In this document: positions 47,447-57,996 of the stretch, piece after piece
Numbering within the stretch: position 1 is the stretch's first letter
How the letters are laid out: each line of letters begins with the position of its first letter
Assembly (NCBI GenBank): GCA_025201765.1
Contig: MU623343.1
Coordinates: forward strand, 124,001 to 188,000
Direction: 5' to 3'
From: Daldinia sp. FL1419
Taxonomy: Eukaryota; Ascomycota; Sordariomycetes; Xylariales; Hypoxylaceae
Length of the DNA stretch: 64,000 nucleotides
Made by a program: the position numbers and the translations under genes
The notes under the pieces: generated by a model
The model's database searches: none
What the model was told of the DNA's origin: nothing
Seen by the model: the letters and a program-made list of their open reading frames with translations, nothing else

Positions 47447-48775
47447 GATAAGAGGATCACATTTAGATACAAAACTAGTAGAAGTAAAACAAGAAATTAC
47501 GGGAACGCGTCAACGGTTTGTGTGACTATAAAAAGGGATACTTGAGGTAGATATATTAAACGATATAAAGATATAAAATATATCGGTAAGAGAGGTTGGA
47601 GAAAGCTCAATGTGGTTCGTTTAAGGGGAATTACAGGCGGCGGTGGATGATGACATTAGTCGGTATTGGTATTGATCTCAAAATGGGGGTCTTCTCCTTT
47701 TGGCTGTAATGGAGGTTGTATGGAGGTTGAAATCGCTCCATGAATGGTTGAATATAAAGGACACCCCGCATCAGATAAGCTCAGGAGATGCTGAGCCGGC
47801 TTGGAGAAATAGTGAATGTAGTGAATGTAGTGCAGGTACGATGCAAGTACAACCCAACATGGAGTATAATTTGGATCTTGTCATATTTATCAGGATAAGA
47901 TTAAGGTACCTATTTGTACATAGTACACCTCCACCTTTTGGCTTGTTGAGCGCAGATGGTGCGATCACTTGGGTGTTTGTGAAACTACCTACCTAGTCCA
48001 CATTGAAATAGTGCGGTGGGCAGGGATGACCTGTGGCTTATGGACCTAGGTACCTACCTATGCTTGATAGGTCCATAGGTACCTAGGTATACAACCCAAT
48101 AAGTACAATTACGTACCTATGGATGTACGTTATAGGTATGTATTTGTATAGACACTGCATTACCTACATACACTACTCACATATGTAGGTATCTGTACGT
48201 AAAAATAATCCTAACTATATATATATATACGTTCAGTTTTATGCACTTTATGTACATTGCCCCACAGGTATGCAGTGACATCTCTTTCCCTGCCCACGTC
48301 GTCCATTCCTGTTCATTCTTGCCCCTCAACTTCAACCACTAAACGGAAATCCGAGAATACCTGACCTACCTTAACAACCTTGCCGACCTACCGACTTACC
48401 ATTTTAATCCACCCTTTAAATCCTGAGGGATACGTAACGGAATATTTACTGAAGATTAAGCGCCCTACCTAGGTAACTCAGCCGTATTTGCCATTGAGGT
48501 CTTTGCCAAGATTACTTTTACTGTCGCTTAATAAAATTTCTTGGGCGCTTCTTTATCTCCCAACATCGACACTCGGATCCCGCGCCTTGTATTACGACAA
48601 GGCTATTTAACTCTCCTTTTCCCCTACCTTCACCACGACTTCCAACGCCACTCCCCCCGCAGACAAACCTCGCAAACAACCGACGACTTTGGATCTTCTA
48701 AGCGAGACTTGTACTGCCGGGGGTATATTGTTTGATCCTACCTACGCCTCTCTATCTCGTCCAACCCAACCCAAA
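47447..48775. promoter_or_regulatory. divergent intergenic region (septin-like / PHO85)
   Basis: 1.3 kb between divergent starts. It has a TAGGTACCTAGGTA cluster at 48048-48128, and from about 48280 C-rich pyrimidine DNA that is likely the PHO85 promoter and leader. Confidence 0.55.
48048..48128. repeat. TAGGTACCTAGGTA palindromic repeat cluster
   Basis: Two close inverted blocks, one reading CCTAGGTACCTACCTA and the next TAGGTACCTAGGTA, flanking AGGTCCATAG-like sequence. Same family as the clusters at 19092, 44561 and 59817. Confidence 0.8.
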
Positions 48776-49832
48776 ATGGACGCTAAGAGGCATCCGAGCT
48801 CTTTCCAGCAGCTCGAGAAATTGGGAGAAGGTACCTATGCCACGGTATGTTCTCCCAAACCTCCAAAGTTATGGTTTGTATATCCTCTGCTAATCTATAT
48901 GGGAGGTATAGGTCTTCAAGGGACGGAATCGCCAGACGGGTGAACTCGTCGCTCTCAAGGAAATTCACCTCGACTCCGAAGAAGGTACCCCGTCAACTGC
49001 GATCCGAGAGATTTCGCTCATGAAAGAATTGAAACACGAGAATATTGTCGCGCTCTACGATGTGATCCATACCGAGAACAAGCTTATGTTGGTATTCGAA
49101 TACTTGGATGGCGACCTGAAGAAGTACATGGACACTCACGGCGATAGGGGCGCTTTGAAGCCTATTACTATCAAGTCTTTCATGTTTCAGCTACTGAAGG
49201 GCATTGACTTTTGCCACAAAAATAGAGTTCTCCATCGAGATCTTAAACCCCAGAACTTGTTGATTAACAAGAAAGGCCAACTTAAGCTCGGTGATTTTGG
49301 GTTGGCGCGAGCGTTTGGAATTCCGGTCAACACTTTCTCAAACGAAGTCGTTACGCTATGGTACCGAGCGCCAGACGTCTTGCTCGGTAGCCGGACCTAC
49401 AACACCAGTATTGACATATGGTCAGCAGGTTGCATTATGGCTGAGATGTACACCGGCCGGCCGCTATTCCCCGGCACAACAAATGAGGATCAAATCGTAC
49501 GCATCTTCCGCATAATGGGCACTCCTACAGAAAGGACTTGGCCCGGTATCACACAGTTTCCTGAGTACAAGCCGAATATCCAGATGTATGCCACGCAAGA
49601 TCTCAGGGCTATTTTACCCCAGATCGATCAACTCGGAATTGACCTCCTCCAGCGGATGCTGGTCTTGCGTCCAGAGCATCGCATCAGCGCGCACGACGCA
49701 TTACAACACCCATGGTTCGCCGACTTGGCTATGCAACACCAAATGCAGCAACAGCAAGCAATGCAAGCCCAGGCTAGAGGGTTTGCGGCTTCGGCCGTGC
49801 CCTCGCAAGGTATTTATGACCAGGGGTATTAG
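48776..49832 (+). CDS. PHO85: cyclin-dependent kinase Pho85
   Basis: Two exons, 48776-48844 and 48912-49832, with a 67-bp intron, give 329 residues. Full kinase: glycine loop GEGTYATV (17-24), split by the intron right at ATV; PSTAIRE helix (50-56); catalytic HRDLKPQN with Asp133; DFGLAR with Asp151; and 'VVTLWYRAPDVLLGS'. The PSTAIRE motif plus the N-terminus 'KRHPSSFQQLEKLGEGTY' and the 'EYLDGDLKKYMD' segment mark the Pho85/PhoA/PhoB class rather than Cdc28. The C-terminus is Gln-rich ('QHQMQQQQAMQAQ'). By family knowledge it acts with Pho80-type cyclins in phosphate response and the cell cycle. It is convergent with tafazzin. Confidence 0.95.
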
Positions 49833-50447
49833 TAGTATTATGATGGGCATTTAAGTTACAGCATGTACTAGTGATTCGTGCTTACAGAGGCCGTGTTGCG
49901 GGGACTCTTGTCATGGATAATGCTCTTGTCATGGATAATGGGTCATCAATAGCGAATTAGGTTCGCGCTTATTGTCTACCGGTTATAGATTAACTATAAC
50001 GAAGGCCGGGGTGGTCGTAGGTGGTAAACTCGGTGTCTCGATGCGGCATGGAATGGCTATGGGTAAGGAGGCGTTTGGGCAGTGTCAGTCGTAACGCTCA
50101 TAGACAATGACTACATGTTTAGGGATTGGTAGGAAGATCCCTTTTTAATACCTAGGCACCGAAAAGGATATACCCAAGGATCCTAGTCTTATATCTCTAG
50201 CATACCTAGATTTTACTATCAGGTCTCAGGGCACAGGTGGATAATATTCGTCCCCTAGACATGGATAGATATGATCGATATTTTAAGGGTCACAGTCTAA
50301 CGAGGTCTTAGACGAATGATAATTAAGGATTTAAAACCTCTCTGAAATGATTAAGCTCAGGAAAAACCTGCTACTGTATAGAGTACGCCAAGTTTCAGTT
50401 TATCAGAATCAAGATTTCTAGTTAGGTGGTAGGTATATTCATGGTTC
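49833..50447. other. convergent intergenic region
   Basis: Between the stops of PHO85 and the tafazzin gene. It contains an 18-bp perfect tandem duplication at 49905-49940. No gene is seen. Confidence 0.6.
49905..49940. repeat. 18-bp tandem duplication
   Basis: The unit CTCTTGTCATGGATAATG occurs twice head to tail in the presumed 3' untranslated region of PHO85. Confidence 0.85.
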
Positions 50448-51784
50448 TTATTCCCTCTTATTAACTAAGCTGTCATCAACGTTGCTCTTGAAACGATGCT
50501 TATTCGGCTCTTGGGCCCACGTCTCAGCCAGTTCGAAACCCAGTTCTTCTTCTGGGTATCCCATGCTCCTGCGTACCTTTGCCACTTCTTCGCGAACCCT
50601 CCTTGCGACCTCGATCCTTAGATACACGGCCTCTTTGCCGTATTTAAGCTCGTCAGTTAGTTCACCCATTGGTAGCTTCTTTTTCTCTTTGCGGACGAGC
50701 TCCTGCCATCGTGCGCGAAGGTCTCCGAATTTCTTCTCGGTGTCGAGGAGGTCGCCAAAAGCTACGCGAAATTTGACGGGAAAGCGAGGGAGAAATCGTG
50801 GGAATCCCCTGTCTTCGGGCATGACGCGCTGGGGACCGTCGATGAACATGGGCAGCACGTCGGGCATAGGCTCGCTCTCGAGGATCATGCGTGAAATGCC
50901 CCATTTGAAATACCGCATGAACATTTTCGGATGCTGATGTACGCATGCCTCGGGGAAGACGTGGACCCAGCTATGTCGGTTTTGAGAATAGACGGACGGT
51001 GCAACGTACTGGTCCGTCCCGGTGGTAGTGAACGTCATGCCACCAGAGGTAAACGGATCTAATATGTCATAAGATTCCTCCAAGGGGGCTGGAGCTGGAG
51101 TAGCGAATGGTGATGCAGAGAGAAGTCGAATAGCCTGTGAAATTGTAGGCTGAAAGAGTCCTCCATGGGGTGAGTGTTTTGACCTATGAGTTGGCAATAC
51201 TTGACCGGCGTAGAAGAATGACCCAAGTAGTCTAGCTACGTATGTTAGTAAGAGAGGATATATATGACGGTAACTATGTTCATATGGTTGAGATGCGCTC
51301 ACTTGTTCTTATAGCATATATCATGAGCTCCCAGGCCCCATCTGTGGTTTGACGGGTTGAAGGCATAACTAAACGGCAAGACACCCCATATGAGAGGATC
51401 GTCGAGTCTATATGGTGTATTAATATGTAGAATATACCTTAGGTAATTATAAGTATTGGGATATACGGTATATATAACTTACACACTGACATGATTTGAG
51501 ACTGACGTGAAATTAGTTTTTATATACTATCACGAAGCCCTTCATCACCCACCAGTAATGAGACCCCTCTGCCTCTTTTCGACATCTTTCCTCTCGTCCA
51601 AAATTTCCAGAAACCGGTCCAAACCAGACACCTCGACCGAATTTAGACCATATATAAAACTCCGAGAGAGAGCCGCTGTTAGGCCCATAATAACGGAAGA
51701 AGTCATGCGCCATGGCAGACTTGGCTGCTGGAGAGGCAGCTTGTTGGAATTGGGATTGGACATGTCGACTTCGCGAGATGCCAT
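50448..51784 (-). CDS. TAZ1: tafazzin (monolysocardiolipin acyltransferase)
   Basis: Four exons: 51553-51784, 51483-51501, 51303-51407 and 50448-51231, giving 379 residues; introns are 51, 75 and 71 bp. The second exon is only 19 nt. Splicing restores 'GLITVSNHVSVLDDPLIWG', with the HX4D acyltransferase motif His81/Asp86, then 'AFNPSNHRWGLGAHDICYKN' and 'KLLGSFFYAGQVLPTHR'. Further tafazzin marks are 'SWVHVFPEACVHQHP', 'FKWGISRMILESEPMPDVLP' and 'MFIDG'. It remodels cardiolipin in mitochondria by moving acyl chains between phospholipids. An earlier GT (GTGATG) would shift the frame; the GTGGGT donor fits. An acyltransferase insert of about 40 residues (Ala/Pro-rich, 'ASPFATPAPAPLEES') lies in the middle. 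Confidence 0.94.
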
Positions 51785-52373
51785 TGATTTTTATAGTTGA
51801 AATCGAACGGCATAGCAAATAATGAGTAGGGATTTGTATATAAAGAGAGACTAACTACATGGTGTGTTTTTTGGGAAATTCCCGTGGGCGGACTTCGCGC
51901 GATAGGAACAAAAAGCAATTGGAATTTCAGGTAACGGCGCAAGTTGCAAAAGTACTCGTAGAATTTTTAGGTACTTCCATAAAGTCTTCCCAGGAGGTAC
52001 CTAGGTTACATACCGCATAAATGTACAATATAATACCTATGGACATGGCACCTACCTAACGGGTATTGTACTTGTAAATGTACCGCTCCGTAACTAACGC
52101 GGAATTCGATGACGGCTCTCGCTACCACCTGCAGGGACGGGATGATCCCATTGGATCAAGGTCCCTGCAACTACTTACCTATGTACATGATAGGTACGGT
52201 ACTTACATACATCCATATCGATAGGTACCGAGATAAGTACGTCTATTACGTTACGCCTCGAACCTCGCAGATATATCCATTTTAACATTTGCGACATCGA
52301 GCACTCGATGAACTCGCCATAGATAAATATTGGGGTATCTATTATAATTATTCTCGAGCTATCATCTTCGAAA
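51785..52373. promoter_or_regulatory. divergent intergenic region (TAZ1 / NOSIP-type)
   Basis: 589 bp between divergent starts, carrying both promoters and partial TAGGTAC repeats near 51970-52010 and 52170-52230. Confidence 0.5.
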
Positions 52374-53606
52374 TGTCGCACAGTAAGGTTTCTTATTCCA
52401 CAATAAGTTGCATCAATAAAACTCGGGGGAAGCGATCGTCATTGCTAATACAACTCGCCCTTAGGCAAGCGGAACACGTCGCGCGCCGTCTTCACCTCAC
52501 ACGAGCGGGATCTTGCGAAACGAGCATGGAGCTCGACGACAGCGCGTCTTTCGCGCGAAAGCTTCCTACCATTCTCTTCGTGTGGCCTATGCCTTGAGAT
52601 CGCTCGAGACCCCGTATCCTGCGTTCACGGTGACATCTTTTGTCGCGAATGTGCCCTCAGTAACATTCTAGCCCAGAAGAAGGAGATTAAGCGCCTTGAG
52701 AAGGTTCGTGAGCAAGAGGAGCGTGAGGCTCTCGAAGAGAGGGCACGCGAGGAGGAGGAAGCTCGTGAGCGCGCCGTACGTGAATTCGAGATGACGCAGA
52801 TCGGCTTGGATGCGAAGGCGAGAAGTAGTAGTGCCAAGAAAGACGACGGCATCACACGGAAAGGATCGACCGATAATCGCGATCAAGGTAGCACGCCGGC
52901 GGTAGCAGATGAATCGAATGGTAACGGGAAGAAACGGAAATTCGAGATAGACGCAGAGGAGTTGCTGCGGATAGCGCAAGAAGACAGGGCAAAAGCGCGG
53001 AAAGCAATCGACGAGGAGAAGGCAGCGAAACCCGTATTACCATCGTTTTGGACACCCTCAGTGACACCAGCTTCTAACACTAAAGATGCACTTCACGATA
53101 TTGCCAAGAAGACGAAAAGCACGCCTATATGTCCTGCGTCAAAAGAAGATAGCCCACACACATACTCGCTTCACACGCTTGTGACTGTGAACTTTACTGA
53201 AGAGGAGGAAAATGGAGGCGGTGAGGGCAGGGGAGGTTCAAGTAGCGGGAAAAGGCGCGTACGTGTATGCCCATCATGCAAAAAGGGGTTGAACAACGCA
53301 TCTAAAGCGTTGCTCGCGAAGCCCTGCGGCCACGTCTTATGCCGAAACTGCGTCGACAAATTCATGAGACCCTCGCGACACCACCACGACCCGCATGCGG
53401 ACGATGCCAGCAGCTTACGATGCTATGTCTGCGAATCGGATCTTACGGATAAGGGAAATAGTGGCAAAGACGGCGCTGAAAAGAGCAAGAAGAAGGATAA
53501 AGAGAAAATACGACCAGGCCTTGTCGAGCTGAGGAGCGAGGGCACAGGCTTCTCGGCCGGAGGCGTAAACCAGGTCCAGAAATCCGGAGTGGCATTTCAA
53601 TGCTAA
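52374..53606 (+). CDS. NOSIP: NOSIP-type U-box/RING E3 ligase homolog
   Basis: Two exons, 52374-52383 (10 nt) and 52465-53606, with an 81-bp intron, give 383 residues. Splicing gives 'MSHSKRNTSRAVFTSHERD', typical of the zf-NOSIP start. The first half-RING lies at about 45-80 ('CGLCLEIARDPVSCVHG' then 'FCREC'), followed by a Lys/Glu-rich helix (about 85-130), a charged linker, and the C-terminal RING-like domain from Cys272 ('VCPSCKKGLNNASKALLAKP' then 'CGHVLCRNCVDKF' and 'CYVCESDL'). By family knowledge it is a ubiquitin ligase linked to the spliceosome in animals and fungi. A 'QLC' triad ending is absent; the end is 'KSGVAFQC'. It is divergent to tafazzin. Confidence 0.92.
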
Positions 53607-54425
53607 GCTTAATCGCGATACCAAAAGCCCAAACCCCTTGATGGTATGGATACATCTGGAATTTGAAATTAATGATGCCACGAAAAAAGAATCCAGGATT
53701 AGTTAGACTATGATATATCAGAATTAATTTGAGCATAGCAGCAAGTAAATACCTGCTACCGACGCCAGAAACCTATACACATTACGTTATAGCCGACTCA
53801 ACCTGCCGTATGTTACCTATGTTTTGATACCAATATCCCGTATTGTATTCCCATACCCCGGTTCCTGAACCCCAAGTCCAGCCTAGCCTGGCCCGGCCCC
53901 AAGTTGAAGCATCGTAAACCCCGTACATGATGCGGCGCGCCTTGGTACACACTTTTCGACCGACGCCAACTCCCGAATTTTTCTTTTCCGTCGCAAACAT
54001 GTACCCCAGGTTTACGATTCCCCAACCCCAGGGCTCCGATATGCCCGAAATAAACCAGTCTTTTGTGGATCCTCTCCCGTGTTGTGCCAGAGTACAGTAA
54101 GGAGATTATTAATAGGGGGAGGGGGGATAAGTAAGGAAAAGAAAGGAAAAGAAAGGAGTGAAATAGGGAAAGAGAGAGATGACATGACAGTCTCGAATCG
54201 TTAGTAAATGTAGAAGAACAGACTTTTACCCCCCTGGACAAAGGAAAATAGGAAACCGGATTAACGCGCGCGTGATAGTCCAACATATCCCGTACACACC
54301 ATTCTTACACAACAAGCCCCTTTCCCCCTTTTAGTTTTCCCTGGCCCTATCCCGTCATTACCCCGTACCCAGCCCAGCCCAATAGGCAAGGTACTCTCGC
54401 AACGTCGCCGTGTTGTGTTATCGTC
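53607..54425. other. convergent intergenic region
   Basis: Between the NOSIP-type stop and the carrier stop. A 157-codon minus-strand frame at 53813-54286 is low-complexity and unrecognised; I treat it as chance. GAAAAGAAAGG repeats lie near 54135-54165. Confidence 0.5.
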
Positions 54426-56393
54426 TCAGTAGTACTTCACCCCCCTCTGCGTGCTATCGATCATATTCGCCACCATGCTGCTCCCCCCGTCGTCGTCATC
54501 CACATCCCCGTCCTCGGCCAGGAATGATCGTCCCCCGGTATGGTTCCGCGGCGTCCAGCGGTATCCGGATCCCGCGGCGGGATACGGCGTGGGTGGCGGA
54601 GAGGGTAGGCGCTCGTACCGGTATCGGTCGTAGTTGTTGTCGTAGCGGTACCGTAGCGAGTGGAGTTGGTGCTGCGGCGTGGAGCTGGTGGTTGTGGTTG
54701 TGGATGAGGGAGGAGTTGGTGGGCTTTCTAGAGTAGTAGGTGCTAGGCGAAGAGAAAGGGAGGGCGGGGGTGAGGCTGGTTGGTGTTGTGGAGGGAGAGC
54801 GAATGGGGCGGGAGCGTTGTTGGGGGGTGGTGTGGGTGCTTCGGGTAGAGATAGGGGTGACGATGGTGGTCTTTCGATGGCCGAGGACGGTGGAGAGGGC
54901 GGAGGTGAAAACGTCCGTGCCGGAGAAGATGAAGGCGGTGTGCTAGGCCGGGCTTCAATCAGAGCCGGGATCCTCGCTTTAGGCTCGGGCACGCGTCTAA
55001 CCGTAACCTCAGTCTCAGTCCGAGTCTCCGTCCTAGCCACAGGTCTTGCTACGTCTCCCATCCTACCCCTAACGCCCGCTCTAGCCTTACGCGCCCGGAT
55101 CTCGGCCAAAGCCCCCGCAACGACAAAGTACAGTTTAAACAGCAACTTATGCACGGCATCCTTCGCCACCATCGTAGTCCCATGGCCCAGAAAGCTCTTA
55201 ACCAGCTCGCCGAAAATACCATCGTATAAAGCCCCGATGCCCTCGGTGCGAGCAATGTGTACCATGATGCCGAAAACACTGCGCTTGCCGAAACTTTTGA
55301 CGGCCCGGAGAGCATTTGATTTATAGCCGCTCTCGGCCCCTGGGATCTGCTCTGGCGGCGCGACGTTTTCTTTAAAGGTCACTTTGCGGGGGACTTCGGT
55401 CTTGGGGGATATTGCCTCGTCGAAACTGACGTGCGGTTGAGCCGGTTCCTTCGCGGGGCCCTCGTTTTCTTCCGCTGGGGATTGCTGTGCTGCTTCTCCG
55501 TTTGGATCCTGGGGTGCAGCTGGGGCATCGGTGTTTTGCCGTGTTTGGGCGGTCTGAAATGGATAGGTGATAGTGCTGGCGATGGTCTTGCTGATGGCTG
55601 CCAGGAGAAATGTTACGTGGGCACCGGGATTATCCCATCGGTCGGCCGAGACGGTTTTTCTCTTGAGAAATTCTTGCAGGAAGAAGGTGATGCTTGGGTT
55701 TAGAGTAAATACTAAGCTGGCCGGATAGCCGGACCAGAGTCCCGTAAGGCCTTGTTCTTTCTGGATAACCTCGATGATCTCATAGATGCTAGCATCTCTA
55801 CCCTCGTCTGTAAGCGCGCCCGTCTGCTTGCGGGCGACTATATTGGAAATTGGCGTCGTGAAAAGCTTCGAGCAGACACCGGCCACCACGCCGATAGCTA
55901 ATTCCTCAAGGACGCCGAGCCCCGTGACCGATCTTTCAGCACGCCTCCGGCTGCTGCGGCTCCCGGTAGCGAGCCCGACGCCCCGGAGCCACTCATAGAA
56001 GAGAAAGAAGAGGAAAGAGTCCAAGGCAGATTTGGCTGCGTCCTGAGCTAGGCCAGTATAGAGTGCTCTCGGCCCGCCACCGGAGTTCCAGATCTGCGAA
56101 AAGGCCTCGGTGATTCCGGCGCGCTCCCGTGCTGGACCGGGAGCTTCCCCGGGGCCGGTGGGAGTGGTGCCGCCGCTGCTGGCGCTCAGTCTGGTCTCTC
56201 GACGGAGTCGTCCCTGAGCTTGGAGGCGGGTAATCGCTAGGTAGAGGGGATAGAGAGTGCATGTCGAGATGAGCGTACCAGCGGAGCCCGAGACGGCGTG
56301 GTGGAGGGCCGGGAGGAGATTGTCTGCTACTGCTGCTGGTAGTGGTAGTGGTGGTGGTATGGCTTTGTAATTGGCGAATCTTGACGATGGCAT
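54426..56393 (-). CDS. mitochondrial-carrier-family protein with long C-terminal tail (PMP47/Ant1-like?)
   Basis: Intronless, 655 residues. Three carrier repeats are visible: repeat 1 around residues 28-125 with 'TLYPLYLAITRLQAQG', repeat 2 around 165-250 with 'FTTPISNIVARKQTG' and 'LTGLWSGYPASLVFTLNPSI', and repeat 3 with 'TYPFQTAQTR' (about 285) and a break before 'GIGALYDGIFGELVKSFLGH'. The Px[D/E]xx[K/R] signatures are degenerate, as in peroxisomal PMP47/Ant1-type carriers. An acidic Pro/Glu linker (about 295-355) splits repeat 3, and from about 440 a Pro/Ser/Thr-rich tail of about 215 residues follows, ending 'STQRGVKYY'. By family knowledge it may be a peroxisomal adenine nucleotide carrier; the sequence shows only the fold. 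A 215-codon antisense frame mirrors the tail. Confidence 0.85.
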   Translation of the reverse strand: MPSSRFANYKAIPPPLPLPAAVADNLLPALHHAVSGSAGTLISTCTLYPLYLAITRLQAQGRLRRETRLSASSGGTTPTGPGEAPGPARERAGITEAFSQIWNSGGGPRALYTGLAQDAAKSALDSFLFFLFYEWLRGVGLATGSRSSRRRAERSVTGLGVLEELAIGVVAGVCSKLFTTPISNIVARKQTGALTDEGRDASIYEIIEVIQKEQGLTGLWSGYPASLVFTLNPSITFFLQEFLKRKTVSADRWDNPGAHVTFLLAAISKTIASTITYPFQTAQTRQNTDAPAAPQDPNGEAAQQSPAEENEGPAKEPAQPHVSFDEAISPKTEVPRKVTFKENVAPPEQIPGAESGYKSNALRAVKSFGKRSVFGIMVHIARTEGIGALYDGIFGELVKSFLGHGTTMVAKDAVHKLLFKLYFVVAGALAEIRARKARAGVRGRMGDVARPVARTETRTETEVTVRRVPEPKARIPALIEARPSTPPSSSPARTFSPPPSPPSSAIERPPSSPLSLPEAPTPPPNNAPAPFALPPQHQPASPPPSLSLRLAPTTLESPPTPPSSTTTTTSSTPQHQLHSLRYRYDNNYDRYRYERLPSPPPTPYPAAGSGYRWTPRNHTGGRSFLAEDGDVDDDDGGSSMVANMIDSTQRGVKYY

Positions 56394-57996
56394 GGCTACC
56401 CAGTTTCACTTCCCAAGGCTGCAAGTAGTAGGGAGGGGGACGGGTTGGAAAAGGAACTGTATGGTTTATATTGAAGAGAGAGGGTAGTAAAAACTTCCGA
56501 TTCGGTTGTACTGGGAAGATCTGTAATACAGTACAAAGATCAAAAGAAGACACGAAAGAATAATTGCTAGCAAGTCCATTCACAAATCAAACAAATCTTG
56601 GGCTGGGCCTTTGCGGTTTGTGATTATGTGTGTATGTGTGTATGTGTGTTCCCATGCGGCCCTTCCGTATCTATGATGCCAAGGACTTTGGTTGACGGCT
56701 GATCGTATCTAAGAAGAGACAAAGCCCGCCGGCTTGTCTATAGATTATGTACCTAGTCTACTATGTAGTCTACCGTACGGATATCTGTTTACTCACCATT
56801 GGGTCGATGTTGTCGCACAAGGCCGGCAGCATATTGCCTGTGTTAGTCTGTTTGACGTGCGTATGTGATGGATAGAGGATATGTAGTGTAGTATGGGGAA
56901 GATGAGGCTTCAAGATGTGACTGAGCCGCGGGCTGGCTCGAGCGAAGGGGGGGGGCAACTATCACGACGACGTCATGATGAGTTTATATCTATACTATAC
57001 CTTACGAAAGGTGTCTAATATATGCTGTGTTCCGCATAGTATATGAAAGGAAAGGAATAAATGGTAAATAATAGGGTACTCCACCACCCTTTATGCTTAC
57101 CTACATGGACACTCCTTGCTTTGCATCCTTACCACTTTTGCCTCCTTCTACGAAATAATAGTAAATACAGACATCGAGGCTGGTGATCCGTAGACGACCT
57201 ACCCCCAATCTTTTTCTGTGTGGTTGTCGAACGCATATATTTCGCATTGAAAAGTCATCACTCTTAATAAAAGGCGTGCCCACGAGGGGCTTTCCTAAGC
57301 CCACATTGCCCTATAGGATGCGAAAAGAAGGCACCCGAGGGGTTGGCGAGCTTACACGTGTACACGCAACTCCATGCTCCATCCCGCTGTGTAGCCCTTA
57401 GGTTAGGCCTTGCCTATATACCGCCACTTCGGGCACCAACACGTGTGCTATCACGGTTCCCAAACTAGACGATTTCTATTCCAAATAATGATTTTAATTG
57501 GAAATCGATGAGTGGTATCACACGAACCCTAACGTATGACCTATGGCACCCCCCAAAACAATACCGGGCCAAGTACCTAAGGTAATAAATCATCGTATAC
57601 CTGCTGACCTGCCCATCTTTACCTAACGCCCTCCCGAGCCTCTCTGTTACTGAAAGTCTCTTGCTGAAAATCCCAAACCTTCAAATCGCTTGCCTTGTCC
57701 TGGTATCCCTGATAAACGCCTAACCGTAATGATATTGATAATGACAATGACCGTCCCATCCAAATGCATTCACTTGATTAATTGGATTAGGTACCTTAGT
57801 TTAGGTACTTACCCAACTCCATCCATATGCCGTTATTTGAGGTTACAAACCTATGAGAGGCAGACGTAAATATAATAGGCACGGTACGGGTGAGCTTTGA
57901 TGTTGTCGGCGCTGCCAAGAGAAAGGGAACCGTGCTTTAACAGCCTGCTTCGTAAAGTTTCATCCTTGTACGATACGATACATGAAAGTGATACTC
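56394..57996. other. intergenic region
   Basis: Upstream of the carrier and downstream of SGF73. It has a TGTATG/TGTG run at 56625-56650 and a G run near 56947. No gene is seen. Confidence 0.6.
56625..56650. repeat. TGTG/TATG microsatellite
   Basis: Three and a bit units of TATGTGTG in the upstream region of the carrier gene. Confidence 0.85.

Noticed and set aside
53813..54286. 157-codon minus-strand frame between NOSIP and carrier genes
   Set aside because: Low-complexity Ser/Leu part from a purine-rich run, no family and no splice pattern.
54679..55326. 215-codon plus-strand frame opposite the carrier tail
   Set aside because: Gly/Val/Glu-rich mirror of the Pro/Ser-rich tail; no recognisable protein.
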